64,000 nt of DNA from Nocardioides flavescens (GTDB lineage: Bacteria; Actinomycetota; Actinomycetes; Propionibacteriales; Nocardioidaceae). The position numbers and the translations under genes are program-made. The DNA lies in assembly GCF_009823805.1 (NCBI RefSeq), contig NZ_WUEK01000009.1, positions 124,001-188,000 on the forward strand. The letters are read 5' to 3'. This document shows, in pieces, positions 42,700 to 51,067 of this stretch. The notes beneath the pieces were generated by a model. The model saw only the letters and a list, made by a program, of their open reading frames with translations, was not told where the DNA came from and searched no databases. Each line of letters begins with the position of its first letter. Within the stretch, counting starts at the first letter, position 1.

Positions 42700-43944
42700 A
42701 TGCCCGCCCACGACCACGCCCACGACGACACCCACCAGCACCACCACGGCGGGCCCCGTCACGCGGCGCCGGAGCCGAGGCGGCTCAGACGGCTGGCGTG
42801 GCTCGTGCTGGCGCCGGTCGCCGCGGCGGTAGCGGTCGCGATGGTGCTGCTGTGGCCGGCGGGCGGGCTGCCCGAGCGGACGGCGACGAGCGCCGACGAG
42901 GAGCTGTCGGGGCGGGTCGCCGCCGTACGCACGGTCGAGTGCGCCGGGGGACCGGCGACCGGCGACGGTGCGAGTGCGGCCGACGAGAGCTGCGGGGAGG
43001 TGGACGTCGACCTCGAGGCGAGCGGCACCGACAGCGGCGGCCGGGCCACCGTCCCGCTGCCGACCGGCGCCGGGGCACCGCAGGTCGAGCCGGGCGACGA
43101 CGTGGTGGTGACCCGCGGGGCGACGCCCGACGGAGTGGTCTACGCGATCGTCGACCAGCAGCGCGGCACCGGCATGTGGGTGCTCGTCGGGGCGTTCGTG
43201 CTGGCGCTGGTCGCGTTCGGGCGCTGGCGAGGGGTGTCGTCGCTGGTGGGCCTGGCCGTGACGTTCGGCGTGCTGGGGGCCTTCGTGGTGCCGGCGGTGC
43301 TGGCCGGCGAGAGCCCGCTGCTGGTGGCGATCGTCGGCTCGACCGCGGTGATCGTCGTGGTGCTGCCGCTCACCCACGGGCTGTCGCTGACCACGGTCGT
43401 GGCCGTGCTCGGCACCCTGCTGAGCTTCCTCGTGACCGGGCTGGTCGGCGCGCTCAGCGTCTCGGCGCTGCACCTCAGCGGCATCACCGACGACATCGCG
43501 ATGTCGGTGGCGACCCGCTTCGACGTGCAGATGAGCGGACTGCTGCTGGCGGGCATCGTCATCGGGGCCGTCGGGGTGCTCGACGACGTCACAGTCACCC
43601 AGGCGAGCACCGTGGCCGAGCTCGCCCGGGCCAACCCCGGCTACACCGCCCGCCAGCTCTTCGCCGGCGGCCAGCGGGTCGGGCGCGCGCACGTCGCGTC
43701 GGTGGTCAACACCATCGTCCTGGCGTACGCCGGCTCGTCGCTGCCGCTGATCGTGCTGACCGTGGCGGACAGTGCCTCGCTGGGCGGGGTCGTGACCGAC
43801 CAGTTCGTCGCCCAGGAGGTGGTGCGCAGCATCGTCGGCACGCTGGGGCTGGTCGCCGCCGTGCCGATCACCACGGCCCTGGCGGCGGTGCTGCTCGGCG
43901 GAGCGGTCAGCCGCGAGGAGGCTCCTCCAGCCGGTAGCGAGTGA
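42700..43944 (+). CDS. YibE/F-like membrane protein with His-rich N-terminus
   Basis: 414 residues from ATG 42700; the open frame upstream runs through the repeat region and is unlikely to be translated. The N-terminus (residues 2-17) is unusually rich in His and Asp (AHDHAHDDTHQHHHGG), a probable divalent-metal-binding tail. One helix (about 27-50), an extracytoplasmic beta-rich segment and six or seven helices follow, as in YibE/F. Its 3' end overlaps the convergent zinc ATPase by 38 bp, at the edge of a zinc-homeostasis island. A metal-related role is inferred; the family has no firm function. Confidence 0.85.
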   Translation: MPAHDHAHDDTHQHHHGGPRHAAPEPRRLRRLAWLVLAPVAAAVAVAMVLLWPAGGLPERTATSADEELSGRVAAVRTVECAGGPATGDGASAADESCGEVDVDLEASGTDSGGRATVPLPTGAGAPQVEPGDDVVVTRGATPDGVVYAIVDQQRGTGMWVLVGAFVLALVAFGRWRGVSSLVGLAVTFGVLGAFVVPAVLAGESPLLVAIVGSTAVIVVVLPLTHGLSLTTVVAVLGTLLSFLVTGLVGALSVSALHLSGITDDIAMSVATRFDVQMSGLLLAGIVIGAVGVLDDVTVTQASTVAELARANPGYTARQLFAGGQRVGRAHVASVVNTIVLAYAGSSLPLIVLTVADSASLGGVVTDQFVAQEVVRSIVGTLGLVAAVPITTALAAVLLGGAVSREEAPPAGSE

Positions 43945-46114
43945 TCCGCGAGCTGTTGGCGACCACGGCCACCGACGAGGCGTTGTGCAGCAGCGCCGCG
44001 ACGACAGGGGAGAGGCCGCCGGCCGCGCTGACGACCAGGCCCGCTGCGTTGACCGCGATGGACATGCCGTAGTTCTGCCGGATCACCCGCACGCCCTGGC
44101 GTGACAGGTCGCGCAGGTCGAGCAGCCGGTGCAGGTCGTCGCCGGCCAGCGCCACCTCGGCAGCCTCTAGGGCCACGTCGGTGCCGCTGATGCCCATCGC
44201 GATGCCCACGTCGGCGCGCGCGAGCGCAGGGGCGTCGTTGGTGCCGTCACCGACCACCGCGACGACGTACCCCTCCGCCTGGAGCGCCGCGACGACGTCC
44301 TGCTTGTCCTCGGGCAGGGCCTCGGCGCGCCACTCGTCGATGCCGACCTCGCCGGCCACGGCGGCGGCGGTGCGCGGGTGGTCGCCGGTCAGCATGACGA
44401 CCCGCTGCACGCCGTCGGCGCGCAGCAGCCGCACGACCTCGGCCGCCTCGGGGCGCACCGTGTCGCGCAGGCTGATCAGCCCGGTGAGCTGCCCGTCGGT
44501 CGCGAGCAGCAGCGGCGTCTCCGCCTCGTCCTGCAGCCGCTCTACCCAGCCGAGCGCGTCCTCGGACAGCTCGACCCCCTCACCGCGCAGCAGCTCGGCG
44601 TTGCCGAGCAGCAGCACCCGGCCGTCGGCGAAGGTGCGCATGCCGAGCCCGAGCAGCACCTCGCACTCCTCGTGCTCGGGGATCGCGATGTGACGCTCCT
44701 CGGTGGAGCGGATCACCGCCTGGGCGAGCGGGTGGCGCGAGTGGATCTCGGAGCTCGCGGCGTAGGCGAGCACCCGCTCGGGGGTCCAGTCGTCGTCGAA
44801 GCTGACGACGTTGGTCACCACCGGGCGCCCGACGGTGAGCGTGCCGGTCTTGTCGAAGACCACCGCGTCGAAGCGCGCGGCGAGCTCGAGGTGCGAGCCG
44901 CCCTTCACCAGGATGCCGCGGCGTGCGCCGTTGCCGATCGCCGCACTGATGGCGGTCGGGGTCGAGAGGCCGACCGCGCACGGGCACGCGACCAGCAGCA
45001 TCGTCATGGCGCGGCGCACGTCGCGGGTCACGGCGTACGTCGCCAGCGCGAGCGCGAACGACGCCGGCACGAACCGGCGGCTGAAGCTCTCGCCCACGGT
45101 CTGCACCGGCGCGCGGTCGGACTGCGCCTCCTCGACGCGGGTGATGACGCGTCCGATGGCCGTGTCGCGACCGACCGCGGTCGCCTCGACCACGACGCGT
45201 CCGCGCATGAGCACGCTGCCGGCGTGCACGTGCTGGCCGAGCGTCACGGTCACCGGCAGCGTCTCGCCGGTGATGGCCGACTGGTCGAGCACGCCCTCGC
45301 CCTCGAGCAGGACGCCGTCGACGGGCACGGCGACGTGCTGGTGGACGACGACGTGGTCGCCGACCCGCAGCCGGGTGATGTCGACCAGCTCCTCGGTGCC
45401 GTCGGCACGGCGCACCCACGCCTCGGACTGCGTGCCGGTCAGCAGGTCGCGGATGGCGCGGCGGGTGCGGCGCAGGGTGAGGTCCTGGAGGTACTCCCCG
45501 ATGTTGAGCAGCCACAGCACCGTCAGCGCGACGACGTTCTCGCGCAGCAGCAGGCTCGCGACCGTGGCGGCCGAGACCAGCGCGTCGGTGCCCGCCGTAC
45601 GCCGGCCCGCGAGCGTGCGCAGCGCACCGCGCAGGAAGGGGTAGCCGGTGAAGATCGTGACGCCGGTCGCGACCGTGCGGGAGGTGGGTCCGAGCACGGG
45701 TGGACGGCGCAGCACGTAGCGGCGGCCGCCGAGCAGCAGCAGGGCGAGCCCGCCGACGACCATCCGGGTCAGGTCACCGTTGCTCACGTCGGCCGACCAC
45801 GGCGCCCGCGCCGGCACCGCGGCGGCGGACACGGACCGGGCGCCCGCGATCGCGGCGACCACGGTGTCGGGGTCCACCCCGCCGGGGCGCGACCACACGA
45901 CGACCGAGCCGGTGCGCGGGTAGGCGTGGACGGCCCGCACCCCGTCGACCAGGGTGACGGCGTCCTCGACGGCCACCGCGCGCCCCGGGCACGACCGCAG
46001 CCACGGTGCGGCGTAGCGCGCCCGGCCGGCGGCCTCGGCGACGCAGCGGACCTCGACGAGCGCCGACGCGTCGGGCTCCCTGTGCCGAGTGCCGGGCTCA
46101 GTGGTCGTGGTCAT
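43907..46114 (-). CDS. ctpC: CtpC-like metal-exporting P-type ATPase
   Basis: 735 residues, P1B-type ATPase. Membrane helices, the ion-binding motif Cys377-Pro-Cys379 (ACPCAVG), phosphorylation motif DKTGTLT (Asp421), TGDHPRTA, GDGTNDAPAL and a C-terminal HNASSVAVVANSSR. The N-terminal ~85 residues resemble a heavy-metal-associated domain without the CxxC pair, as in mycobacterial CtpC. It starts inside the gene for a PacL1-like protein (17-bp overlap), the same pair as Rv3269-ctpC. That pair exports zinc (and has been linked to manganese), so zinc efflux is the best reading, supported by Zur next door. Confidence 0.88.
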   Translation of the reverse strand: MTTTTEPGTRHREPDASALVEVRCVAEAAGRARYAAPWLRSCPGRAVAVEDAVTLVDGVRAVHAYPRTGSVVVWSRPGGVDPDTVVAAIAGARSVSAAAVPARAPWSADVSNGDLTRMVVGGLALLLLGGRRYVLRRPPVLGPTSRTVATGVTIFTGYPFLRGALRTLAGRRTAGTDALVSAATVASLLLRENVVALTVLWLLNIGEYLQDLTLRRTRRAIRDLLTGTQSEAWVRRADGTEELVDITRLRVGDHVVVHQHVAVPVDGVLLEGEGVLDQSAITGETLPVTVTLGQHVHAGSVLMRGRVVVEATAVGRDTAIGRVITRVEEAQSDRAPVQTVGESFSRRFVPASFALALATYAVTRDVRRAMTMLLVACPCAVGLSTPTAISAAIGNGARRGILVKGGSHLELAARFDAVVFDKTGTLTVGRPVVTNVVSFDDDWTPERVLAYAASSEIHSRHPLAQAVIRSTEERHIAIPEHEECEVLLGLGMRTFADGRVLLLGNAELLRGEGVELSEDALGWVERLQDEAETPLLLATDGQLTGLISLRDTVRPEAAEVVRLLRADGVQRVVMLTGDHPRTAAAVAGEVGIDEWRAEALPEDKQDVVAALQAEGYVVAVVGDGTNDAPALARADVGIAMGISGTDVALEAAEVALAGDDLHRLLDLRDLSRQGVRVIRQNYGMSIAVNAAGLVVSAAGGLSPVVAALLHNASSVAVVANSSRITRYRLEEPPRG

Positions 46115-46379
46115 GACCCACGTCGCCCGTGCCGGGCGGCGGCGCCTGCTCGCCCACCCGCTCGCGCGCCTCGGCGACCAGGTCGCCGGTGACCAGTCGG
46201 ACGTGCTCGGCTCCGGTCTCGAGGCGACGCTTGCCGCGCAGGCCCCAGGCGAGCGCCGAGACGGCACCGTCGCGAGCGGTGCCGTCGCCGACGGCCTTCT
46301 TCGCACCGTCGTAGGCGACCGCGCCCACGAAGCCGGTCAGCACGGTGGACCCGACCCGGGTCAGCAGAGTGGCGATCAC
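46098..46379 (-). CDS. PacL1-like small membrane metallochaperone (DUF1490 family)
   Basis: 93 residues from GTG at 46379. An N-terminal hydrophobic helix (LLTRVGSTVLTGFVGAVAYDG) is followed by GAKKAVGDGTARDGAVSALAWGLRG, an amphipathic stretch, and a C-terminal metal-binding tail ending VGHDHDH. This is the plan of mycobacterial PacL proteins, which stabilise their partner P-type ATPase in membrane patches and bind zinc through the C-terminal His/Asp motif. It overlaps the ATPase gene by 17 bp. It is divergent from zur. Confidence 0.85.
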   Translation of the reverse strand: MIATLLTRVGSTVLTGFVGAVAYDGAKKAVGDGTARDGAVSALAWGLRGKRRLETGAEHVRLVTGDLVAEARERVGEQAPPPGTGDVGHDHDH

Positions 46380-46422
46380 GGAGCGATCCTCCCAGTTCTC
46401 GGCCAGCGACGCAGGCCGTCCA

Positions 46423-46489
46423 GATGATGATCATTCTCGACAAGACCGTCCTTCCGGCCTGCTGCGGGCGTGCCTCCTAGGATGGCGGC
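46423..46489. promoter_or_regulatory. Candidate Zur site and leaderless zur promoter
   Basis: GATGATGATCATTCTC (46423-46438) is a near-palindrome around ATGATCAT (12 of 16 bases symmetric) between the pacL-ctpC operon and zur, in the size range of actinobacterial Zur boxes. TAGGAT (46478-46483) lies 6 nt before the zur ATG, the spacing of leaderless actinobacterial transcripts; no ribosome site is present. Confidence 0.45.
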
Positions 46490-46915
46490 ATGGCCGTCTC
46501 CTCCCGTCCCGCCGAGGGTCGACGCTCCACCCGGCAGCGCTCGCTCCTGCGCGAGCTGGTCGGTGAGACGACGGCGTTCACCAGCGCCCAGCAGCTGCAC
46601 CAGGTGCTGCGGGAGCGCGGGGAGTCGGTCGGGCTGGCCACCGTCTACCGCAACCTGCAGGTGCTGGTCGAGGACGGTGAGGTCGACACGCTGCGCGGCG
46701 AGGACGGCGAGGTCCTCTACCGCCAGTGCAGCCCGCGTCACCACCACCACCTCGTCTGCCGCGGCTGCGGTCGCGTCGAGGAGGTCCAGGGCCCTGCCGT
46801 GGAGCGCTGGGCCGACCGCGCCGCGGAGGAGCACGGCTTCACCGACGTCGCCCACACCGTCGAGATCTTCGGGCTCTGCCCGGCGTGCGCGGCGCTCACC
46901 AGCTCGCCTTCGTGA
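46490..46915 (+). CDS. zur: Zinc uptake regulator Zur (Fur family)
   Basis: 141 residues. Winged-helix domain with [27 protein letters not shown], the regulatory metal region [17 protein letters not shown], and a second Cys pair CPAC near the C-terminus for structural zinc. Fur-family identity is clear. Zinc specificity is taken from the neighbours (zinc-free ribosomal proteins, CtpC-like exporter). The 3' end overlaps the convergent rpsN by 20 bp. Confidence 0.92.
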   Translation: MAVSSRPAEGRRSTRQRSLLRELVGETTAFTSAQQLHQVLRERGESVGLATVYRNLQVLVEDGEVDTLRGEDGEVLYRQCSPRHHHHLVCRGCGRVEEVQGPAVERWADRAAEEHGFTDVAHTVEIFGLCPACAALTSSPS

Positions 46916-47201
46916 TCCCCGGCAGCTCGCCGCGGTGGGCCATCTCGCGGAACCTGATCCGCGACGTCCCGCTCTTGCGCAGGTAGCCGCGCGGGCGCCC
47001 GTCGACCTGGTCGCGGTGGCGCAGCCGCACCGGTGAGGAGTCGCGCGGCAGGGCGGCCAGCGCCTGCACGGCGGCCGTCAGCTCGACAGAGCCCGGCTCC
47101 GCGGCGCGCACCCGTGCCTTCGCGGCCGCCCGGCGCTCGGCGTACTGCTCCACGACGCGCTCGCGGCGCCGCTGGGCGGCGATCTTCGACTCCTTGGCCA
47201 T
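46896..47201 (-). CDS. rpsN: Ribosomal protein uS14, zinc-free form
   Basis: 101 residues, starts [23 protein letters not shown] and ends with the conserved [22 protein letters not shown]. It lacks the CxxC...CxxC zinc ribbon of the short uS14 form, so it is the C-minus paralogue used when zinc is short. The gene starts on the last base of the rpmG stop. Third gene of the rpmB-rpmG-rpsN operon. Confidence 0.95.
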   Translation of the reverse strand: MAKESKIAAQRRRERVVEQYAERRAAAKARVRAAEPGSVELTAAVQALAALPRDSSPVRLRHRDQVDGRPRGYLRKSGTSRIRFREMAHRGELPGITKASW

Positions 47202-47371
47202 CAGCGCTCCTCCTTGAAGTCGACGTGGCGGCGCACGCGAGGGTCGTACTTGCGCAGCACCATCCGGTCGGGGTCGTTGCGGCGGTTCTTGCGGGTGACG
47301 TACGTCGTGCCCGTGCCGGCGCTCGACCGCAGCTTCACGATCGGTCGGGTCTCGCTGCCCCGCTTCGCCAT
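47201..47371 (-). CDS. rpmG: Ribosomal protein bL33, zinc-free form
   Basis: 56 residues: [40 protein letters not shown] and HVDFKEER fit bL33. The four zinc cysteines are absent. It is joined to rpmB and rpsN by 1-bp overlaps (TGATG type). Expression is expected only at low zinc through the Zur box at 47631-47649. Confidence 0.95.
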   Translation of the reverse strand: MAKRGSETRPIVKLRSSAGTGTTYVTRKNRRNDPDRMVLRKYDPRVRRHVDFKEER

Positions 47372-47607
47372 CAGAGACTCACCCCTCGTGCCCGCAGGTC
47401 GGCGACGACCGCCTCGATGCCCCGGCGGTCGACGGTCTTGATGCCGCGGGCGCTCAGGGTCAGCCGCACGTGGCGTCCCAGGCTCGGCACCCAGTAGCGC
47501 TTGTGCTGGACGTTGACGTCGAAGCGCCGCTTCGTGCGGCGGTGCGAGTGGGAGACGTGGTGACCGAACCCCGGCTCGGCTCCGGTGACCTGGCACGTCC
47601 GTGACAC
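47371..47607 (-). CDS. rpmB: Ribosomal protein bL28
   Basis: 78 residues from GTG with AAGGAGG 9 bp upstream. [30 protein letters not shown] and [17 protein letters not shown] are typical of bL28; only one Cys remains, so no zinc site. First gene of the minus-strand C-minus operon, reading away from the divergent Zur box. Confidence 0.95.
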   Translation of the reverse strand: MSRTCQVTGAEPGFGHHVSHSHRRTKRRFDVNVQHKRYWVPSLGRHVRLTLSARGIKTVDRRGIEAVVADLRARGVSL

Positions 47608-47630
47608 GGGCGACCTCCTTGTGCTTGACT

Positions 47631-47649
47631 AATGAGAACGAATCTCATT
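47631..47649. promoter_or_regulatory. Zur-box palindrome between divergent ribosomal protein operons
   Basis: AATGAGA (47631-47637), spacer ACGAA and TCTCATT (47643-47649) form a perfect 7-bp inverted repeat in an AT-rich island inside very GC-rich DNA. TTGACT (47625-47630) directly in front could be a -35, with the -10 overlapping the right arm. Position between the rpmB-rpmG-rpsN and rpmE-cobW-rpmF-rpmJ operons and similarity to known actinobacterial Zur operators make repression by zinc-loaded Zur very likely. Confidence 0.85.
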
Positions 47650-47671
47650 CTAAACAGATCGAGGAGTGCAG

Positions 47672-47947
47672 GTGAAGCCAGGCATCCATCCGGCGTACGG
47701 CGAGGTGGCGTTCCGCGACCGCTCGACCGGCGACGTGCTCGTCACGAGGTCGACGCTCGTCTCCTCGCTCGACCCGACGCACACGGTCGAGGTCGACGGG
47801 CGGACCTACCCGGTGCTCGACGTCGACGTGACCCGCCACAGCCATCCGTTCTGGACGGGGCGGGGCCGGGTGCTCGACAGCGAGGGTCGGGTCGAGGCGT
47901 TCGAGCGTCGCTACGGACGCGCGGCCGGGAAGCGGGGGTCGTCGTGA
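47672..47947 (+). CDS. rpmE: Ribosomal protein bL31 type B, zinc-free
   Basis: 91 residues from GTG 47672 (MKPGIHPAYGEVAFRD), selected because GAGGAG is 5 bp upstream; the GTG at 47666 overlaps that site. The type B length and VTRHSHPFWTG are present, and the zinc CxxC is absent. It is overlapped by the CobW-like gene (GTGA). First gene of the plus-strand operon behind the Zur box. Confidence 0.95.
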   Translation: MKPGIHPAYGEVAFRDRSTGDVLVTRSTLVSSLDPTHTVEVDGRTYPVLDVDVTRHSHPFWTGRGRVLDSEGRVEAFERRYGRAAGKRGSS

Positions 47948-49020
47948 GGGTCCCCGTCGTCGTGGTCACCGGCGTCGATCCGGACCCGATGGCCGCGACC
48001 GTGGTCGGTCTGCAGTTCGACCTGCCCGCCGCGGTCGCCGTACGGCACCACATCGACGTCGAGCGCCAGGTGCTGACCCGCACGGTGAGCGACGTGAGCG
48101 GGGTCCTCGAGCACGTCGAGACCACGCTCGAGCACGCCTGCATCAGCTGCGCGATCCGTGAGGACATCGTGCCGACGGTCGAGCGCCTGGCCCGGCTGCG
48201 CCGCTGGCAGAGCGTGCTGGTGCACCTGCCGGTCGGTGCGGAGGCCTACAACCTCTGCAGCGCGCTGAACTGGGACACCCGGCTGGCCCGCCTGCTGCGC
48301 GTCTCGGCGGTCGTGACCGCCGTGCGCGCGGGCACGGTCGTCGACGACCTCACCGGTGAGGCGCTCCTCGCCGAGCGCGGCCACCACTGCGCCCGCGACG
48401 ACCGCCGCGGGGTCGGCGAGGTGCTCGCCGCGATGGTGGAGTACGCCGATGCGGTGGTCTGCGACGGTGTCCCCTCGACCCCGGCGCGGGGCCTGCTGCG
48501 GGTGCTGGCCCGCCCCCAGGGCGTCGTCTTCGCCGAAGGCACCCACGAGCTCGACGCGGCACCCCTGGTCGACCGACTGCACGTCCACGCGCGGTCCGAC
48601 GCGTGGTCGAGCCCGGTGCGCGAGGGCGACCTGCCCCGGCTGGGACCCGAGACCGAGGGTGCGTGGCGCGTCGACCTGCGCTCCTCGCGCGCCTTCCACC
48701 CCGAGCGGCTCCTGGAGTCGCTCGAGGTGCTCGGCGGCGGCGCCCACCGCTCGCGCGGCTGCTTCTGGATCCCGACCCGACCGGGCCGGGTCCTCGAGTG
48801 GGACGGCGCCGGCGGCCAGCTCAGCATCGGCGACTGGGGCACCTGGCACGGGCGCACCCGGCTCACCCGCATCGTCCTCGCCGGGGTGGGCGTGGCCCCT
48901 GCCCGCCTGGCCGACGCCTTCGAGTCCCTGCTGGTCCGGCCGGGGGAGCAGGACGGGCGCTGGTGCACCGTCGAGGACGGCTTCGAGCCGTGGCTCGGCC
49001 CGATCGAGGAGGTCGCCTGA
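47944..49020 (+). CDS. CobW-like protein lacking the GTPase P-loop
   Basis: 358 residues. The CobW/COG0523 plan is recognisable: an N-terminal strand-turn-helix, [15 protein letters not shown] with the metal-binding Cys pair (Cys66, Cys69, here CxxC rather than CxCC), and a C-terminal CobW-C domain ([24 protein letters not shown]). The P-loop region reads [13 protein letters not shown] with no Gly-Lys-Ser/Thr, so GTP binding of the usual type is unlikely. It sits between Zur-controlled C-minus ribosomal genes, the same position as the mycobacterial CobW-like factor MRF, which brings the hibernation factor to zinc-starved ribosomes. That function is a plausible inference here. Confidence 0.85.
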   Translation: MRVPVVVVTGVDPDPMAATVVGLQFDLPAAVAVRHHIDVERQVLTRTVSDVSGVLEHVETTLEHACISCAIREDIVPTVERLARLRRWQSVLVHLPVGAEAYNLCSALNWDTRLARLLRVSAVVTAVRAGTVVDDLTGEALLAERGHHCARDDRRGVGEVLAAMVEYADAVVCDGVPSTPARGLLRVLARPQGVVFAEGTHELDAAPLVDRLHVHARSDAWSSPVREGDLPRLGPETEGAWRVDLRSSRAFHPERLLESLEVLGGGAHRSRGCFWIPTRPGRVLEWDGAGGQLSIGDWGTWHGRTRLTRIVLAGVGVAPARLADAFESLLVRPGEQDGRWCTVEDGFEPWLGPIEEVA

Positions 49021-49211
49021 TGGCCGTCCCCAAGCACCGCACCTCGCGCTCCCGCACCCGCCACCGGCGCAGCCGGTGGAAGGCGCAGGCGCCCGACCTG
49101 GTGCCCGTCGTCGTCGACGGACGCACCCACCGGGTGCCCCGCCGGCTCGTGGCCGCGGTGCACGCCGGTCTCGTCGCTCCGACCGTCCACAGGGAAGGAG
49201 GTGTCAGGTGA
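49020..49211 (+). CDS. rpmF: Ribosomal protein bL32, zinc-free form
   Basis: 63 residues, [22 protein letters not shown] at the start as in bL32. The zinc cysteines of the standard protein are all absent. The ATG shares one base with the CobW-like gene's stop and the 3' end overlaps rpmJ by 4 bp. A conventional zinc-binding bL32 should exist elsewhere in the genome. Confidence 0.92.
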   Translation: MAVPKHRTSRSRTRHRRSRWKAQAPDLVPVVVDGRTHRVPRRLVAAVHAGLVAPTVHREGGVR

Positions 49212-49330
49212 AGGTGCGCAACTCGATCCGCTCGGTGAAGGACCAGCCGGGGTCGCAGGTCGTCCGCCGGCGCGGACGCATCTACGTCATCAACAAGCTG
49301 AACCCACGTCTGAAGACGCGCCAGGGATGA
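49208..49330 (+). CDS. rpmJ: Ribosomal protein bL36 type B, zinc-free
   Basis: 40 residues from GTG overlapping the rpmF stop, with AAGGAGG 7 bp upstream. [40 protein letters not shown] match the cysteine-free bL36 form (YkgO type). Last ribosomal gene of the operon. Confidence 0.95.
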   Translation: MKVRNSIRSVKDQPGSQVVRRRGRIYVINKLNPRLKTRQG

Positions 49331-49337
49331 GCCAGGG

Positions 49338-49637
49338 ATGAGCGCCGGCCACGACTACGTGCTGGTCTGCGGAGGCGAGCGGTGCGCGGCGCGCACCGAC
49401 GAGGTGGTCGATGCCTTGCGGGCGGTGGTGCGGGTGGCACCGCACTCGGTGCTGATCCGCACGGCCTGCCTCGGCCCCTGTCGGGGTGCCCAGCAGGAGG
49501 GGTGCGAGGTGGCGGTGCAGAGCGTCGACGCCTCCGGACAGGCCCGTCGGCGGCCGCGGAGGGTCGGGACCCGGCTCTCCACGCCCGCCGTCCGCGCGCG
49601 CGTGGCGCGGTGGCTGCTGGAGGTCGACCGGCCCTGA
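49338..49637 (+). CDS. Thioredoxin-like [2Fe-2S] ferredoxin-type protein
   Basis: 99 residues. A thioredoxin-like ferredoxin pattern: CGGERC near residue 11, then TACLGPC at about 43-48 and a further GC at about 56, giving the spacing of a [2Fe-2S] ligand set. It lies 7 bp after rpmJ, whose stop lies in the first of two gccagggatga copies; the second copy supplies this ATG. It probably belongs to the Zur-controlled operon. Its role there is unknown; iron-for-zinc replacement or a metal-delivery electron carrier are guesses. Confidence 0.78.
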   Translation: MSAGHDYVLVCGGERCAARTDEVVDALRAVVRVAPHSVLIRTACLGPCRGAQQEGCEVAVQSVDASGQARRRPRRVGTRLSTPAVRARVARWLLEVDRP

Positions 49638-49658
49638 CGCCAGACCCTGAACGCACCG

Positions 49659-49690
49659 CGCCCGCCCCGCGTGCAGACACGGGGCGGGCG
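49659..49690. terminator. GC-rich hairpin between convergent genes
   Basis: Stem CGCCCGCCCCG (49659-49669) with CGGGGCGGGCG (49680-49690), perfect 11 bp, 10-nt loop. It lies between the convergent [2Fe-2S] gene and amtB, so it is likely a shared terminator. Confidence 0.8.
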
Positions 49691-49710
49691 TGGTGCTGAG
49701 GCGGATGAGC

Positions 49711-50967
49711 TCAGACGAGCTCGTACGCCGGGTCGCGGTGCAGACGGGCGTCGATGCCGGTCTCCTCGTCCTCGGGGGAGATCCGGATGCCCATGGTGGC
49801 CTTGAGGATCATCGCGAGGACGAACGAGACGACGAAGGAGTAGGCGAGCACGGCCGCGGCGGCGGCGAGCTGGCGCCAGAACTGGTCGAGGCCGCCGCCG
49901 TAGAGCAGGCCCTCGACGCCCTGGACGGTGTCGGCGGAGCCGACGATGCCGATCATCAGGGTGCCGATCACGCCGCCCACGAGGTGGACGCCGACGACGT
50001 CGAGCGAGTCGTCGTAGCCGAACCGCTCCTTCATGCCGACCGCGAGCGGGCAGATCGCCCCGGCGACGAGACCGACGAGGATCGCGCCCATCGGGGTCAC
50101 GTCACCGCAGGACGGGGTGATCGCGACGAGGCCGGTGATGGCGCCCGAGGCGGCGCCGATGCCGGTGACGTGGCCGTCCTTGACCTTCTCGACCGCGAGC
50201 CAGGCGAGGGTCGCGGCGCAGGTGGCGAGGAACGACGTGACCATCGCGAACGCCGCGCCGTCGGAGGCGCCGAGCCACGAGCCGCCGTTGAAGGCGTACC
50301 AGCCGGCCCACAGCAGGCCGGCACCGAGCAGGGTCAGCGGGACGCTGTGGGGCTTCGGGCCGCGACCGAAGTTCGCCGACTTGCCGAGCACGATGGCGAC
50401 GGCGAGCGCGGCGGCGCCGGCGTTGATGTGGACCGCGGTGCCACCGGCGAAGTCGAGGGCCCCCAGCGAGTTGGCGATCCAGCCGCCCTTCTCCGACACG
50501 ACACCGTCGAAGGCGAAGACCCAGTGGGCGACGGGGAAGTAGACGAGCACGGCCCAGAGGGCGGCGAAGACCATCCAGGCGCCGAACTTCATCCGGTCGG
50601 CCACGGCGCCCGAGATCAGGGCGACGGTGATGCAGGCGAAGAGCGCCTGGAAGAGCGAGAAGAGCAGGATCGGCAGGCCGCTGTAGCTGGTCTGGTCGGT
50701 CGAGCCGTCAGGGCTGAAGAGGCCCGAGCTGCCGAAGAAGTCGGTCGGGTTGCCGAACAGGCCGCCGATCGAGTCGCCGAAGACGACGGAGAACCCGAAG
50801 ACGAACCACAGCAGCCCGACCACCGCCACCGCGCCGTAGGTCATCATCATCATGTTGACCGAGCTCTTGACGCTCACCATGCCGCCGTAGAAAAGCGCCA
50901 GCCCGGGGATCATCAGCGTCAGCCCGATGATGCAGCACAGCATGAAGGCTGTGGTTCCTGTGTCCAT
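49711..50967 (-). CDS. amtB: Ammonium transporter AmtB
   Basis: 418 residues, eleven predicted helices. The start is ATG 50967 with AGGAG 7 bp upstream. Family landmarks are GLALFYGGMVSVKSSVNMMMM, DFAGGTAVHINAGAAALAVA (periplasmic vestibule and channel His region), WAGWYAFNGGS, GYDDSLDVVGVHLVGGVIGTL (second channel His) and a short cytoplasmic C-terminus. No glnK or glnD follows it; the next gene is convergent. A candidate GlnR site is 80 bp upstream. Confidence 0.95.
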   Translation of the reverse strand: MDTGTTAFMLCCIIGLTLMIPGLALFYGGMVSVKSSVNMMMMTYGAVAVVGLLWFVFGFSVVFGDSIGGLFGNPTDFFGSSGLFSPDGSTDQTSYSGLPILLFSLFQALFACITVALISGAVADRMKFGAWMVFAALWAVLVYFPVAHWVFAFDGVVSEKGGWIANSLGALDFAGGTAVHINAGAAALAVAIVLGKSANFGRGPKPHSVPLTLLGAGLLWAGWYAFNGGSWLGASDGAAFAMVTSFLATCAATLAWLAVEKVKDGHVTGIGAASGAITGLVAITPSCGDVTPMGAILVGLVAGAICPLAVGMKERFGYDDSLDVVGVHLVGGVIGTLMIGIVGSADTVQGVEGLLYGGGLDQFWRQLAAAAAVLAYSFVVSFVLAMILKATMGIRISPEDEETGIDARLHRDPAYELV

Positions 50968-51046
50968 GTCCGCTCCTGTGTGAGAGCCCCGGAGGGCTGT
51001 TTCGCCACAGCGAACAACGTCTCCTTTTCGGGGGCGCTCGCCGTGC

Positions 51047-51062
51047 GTGACGGTGGTGTTAC
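51047..51062 (-). promoter_or_regulatory. Candidate GlnR site upstream of amtB
   Basis: On the minus strand GTAAC-N6-GTCAC, one a-site/b-site pair of the GlnR consensus (GTnAC-n6-GnnAC), ends 80 bp before the amtB start. GlnR commonly activates amtB in actinobacteria. Only one pair is clear, so the call rests partly on the gene it precedes. Confidence 0.4.
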
Positions 51063-51067
51063 GACTA

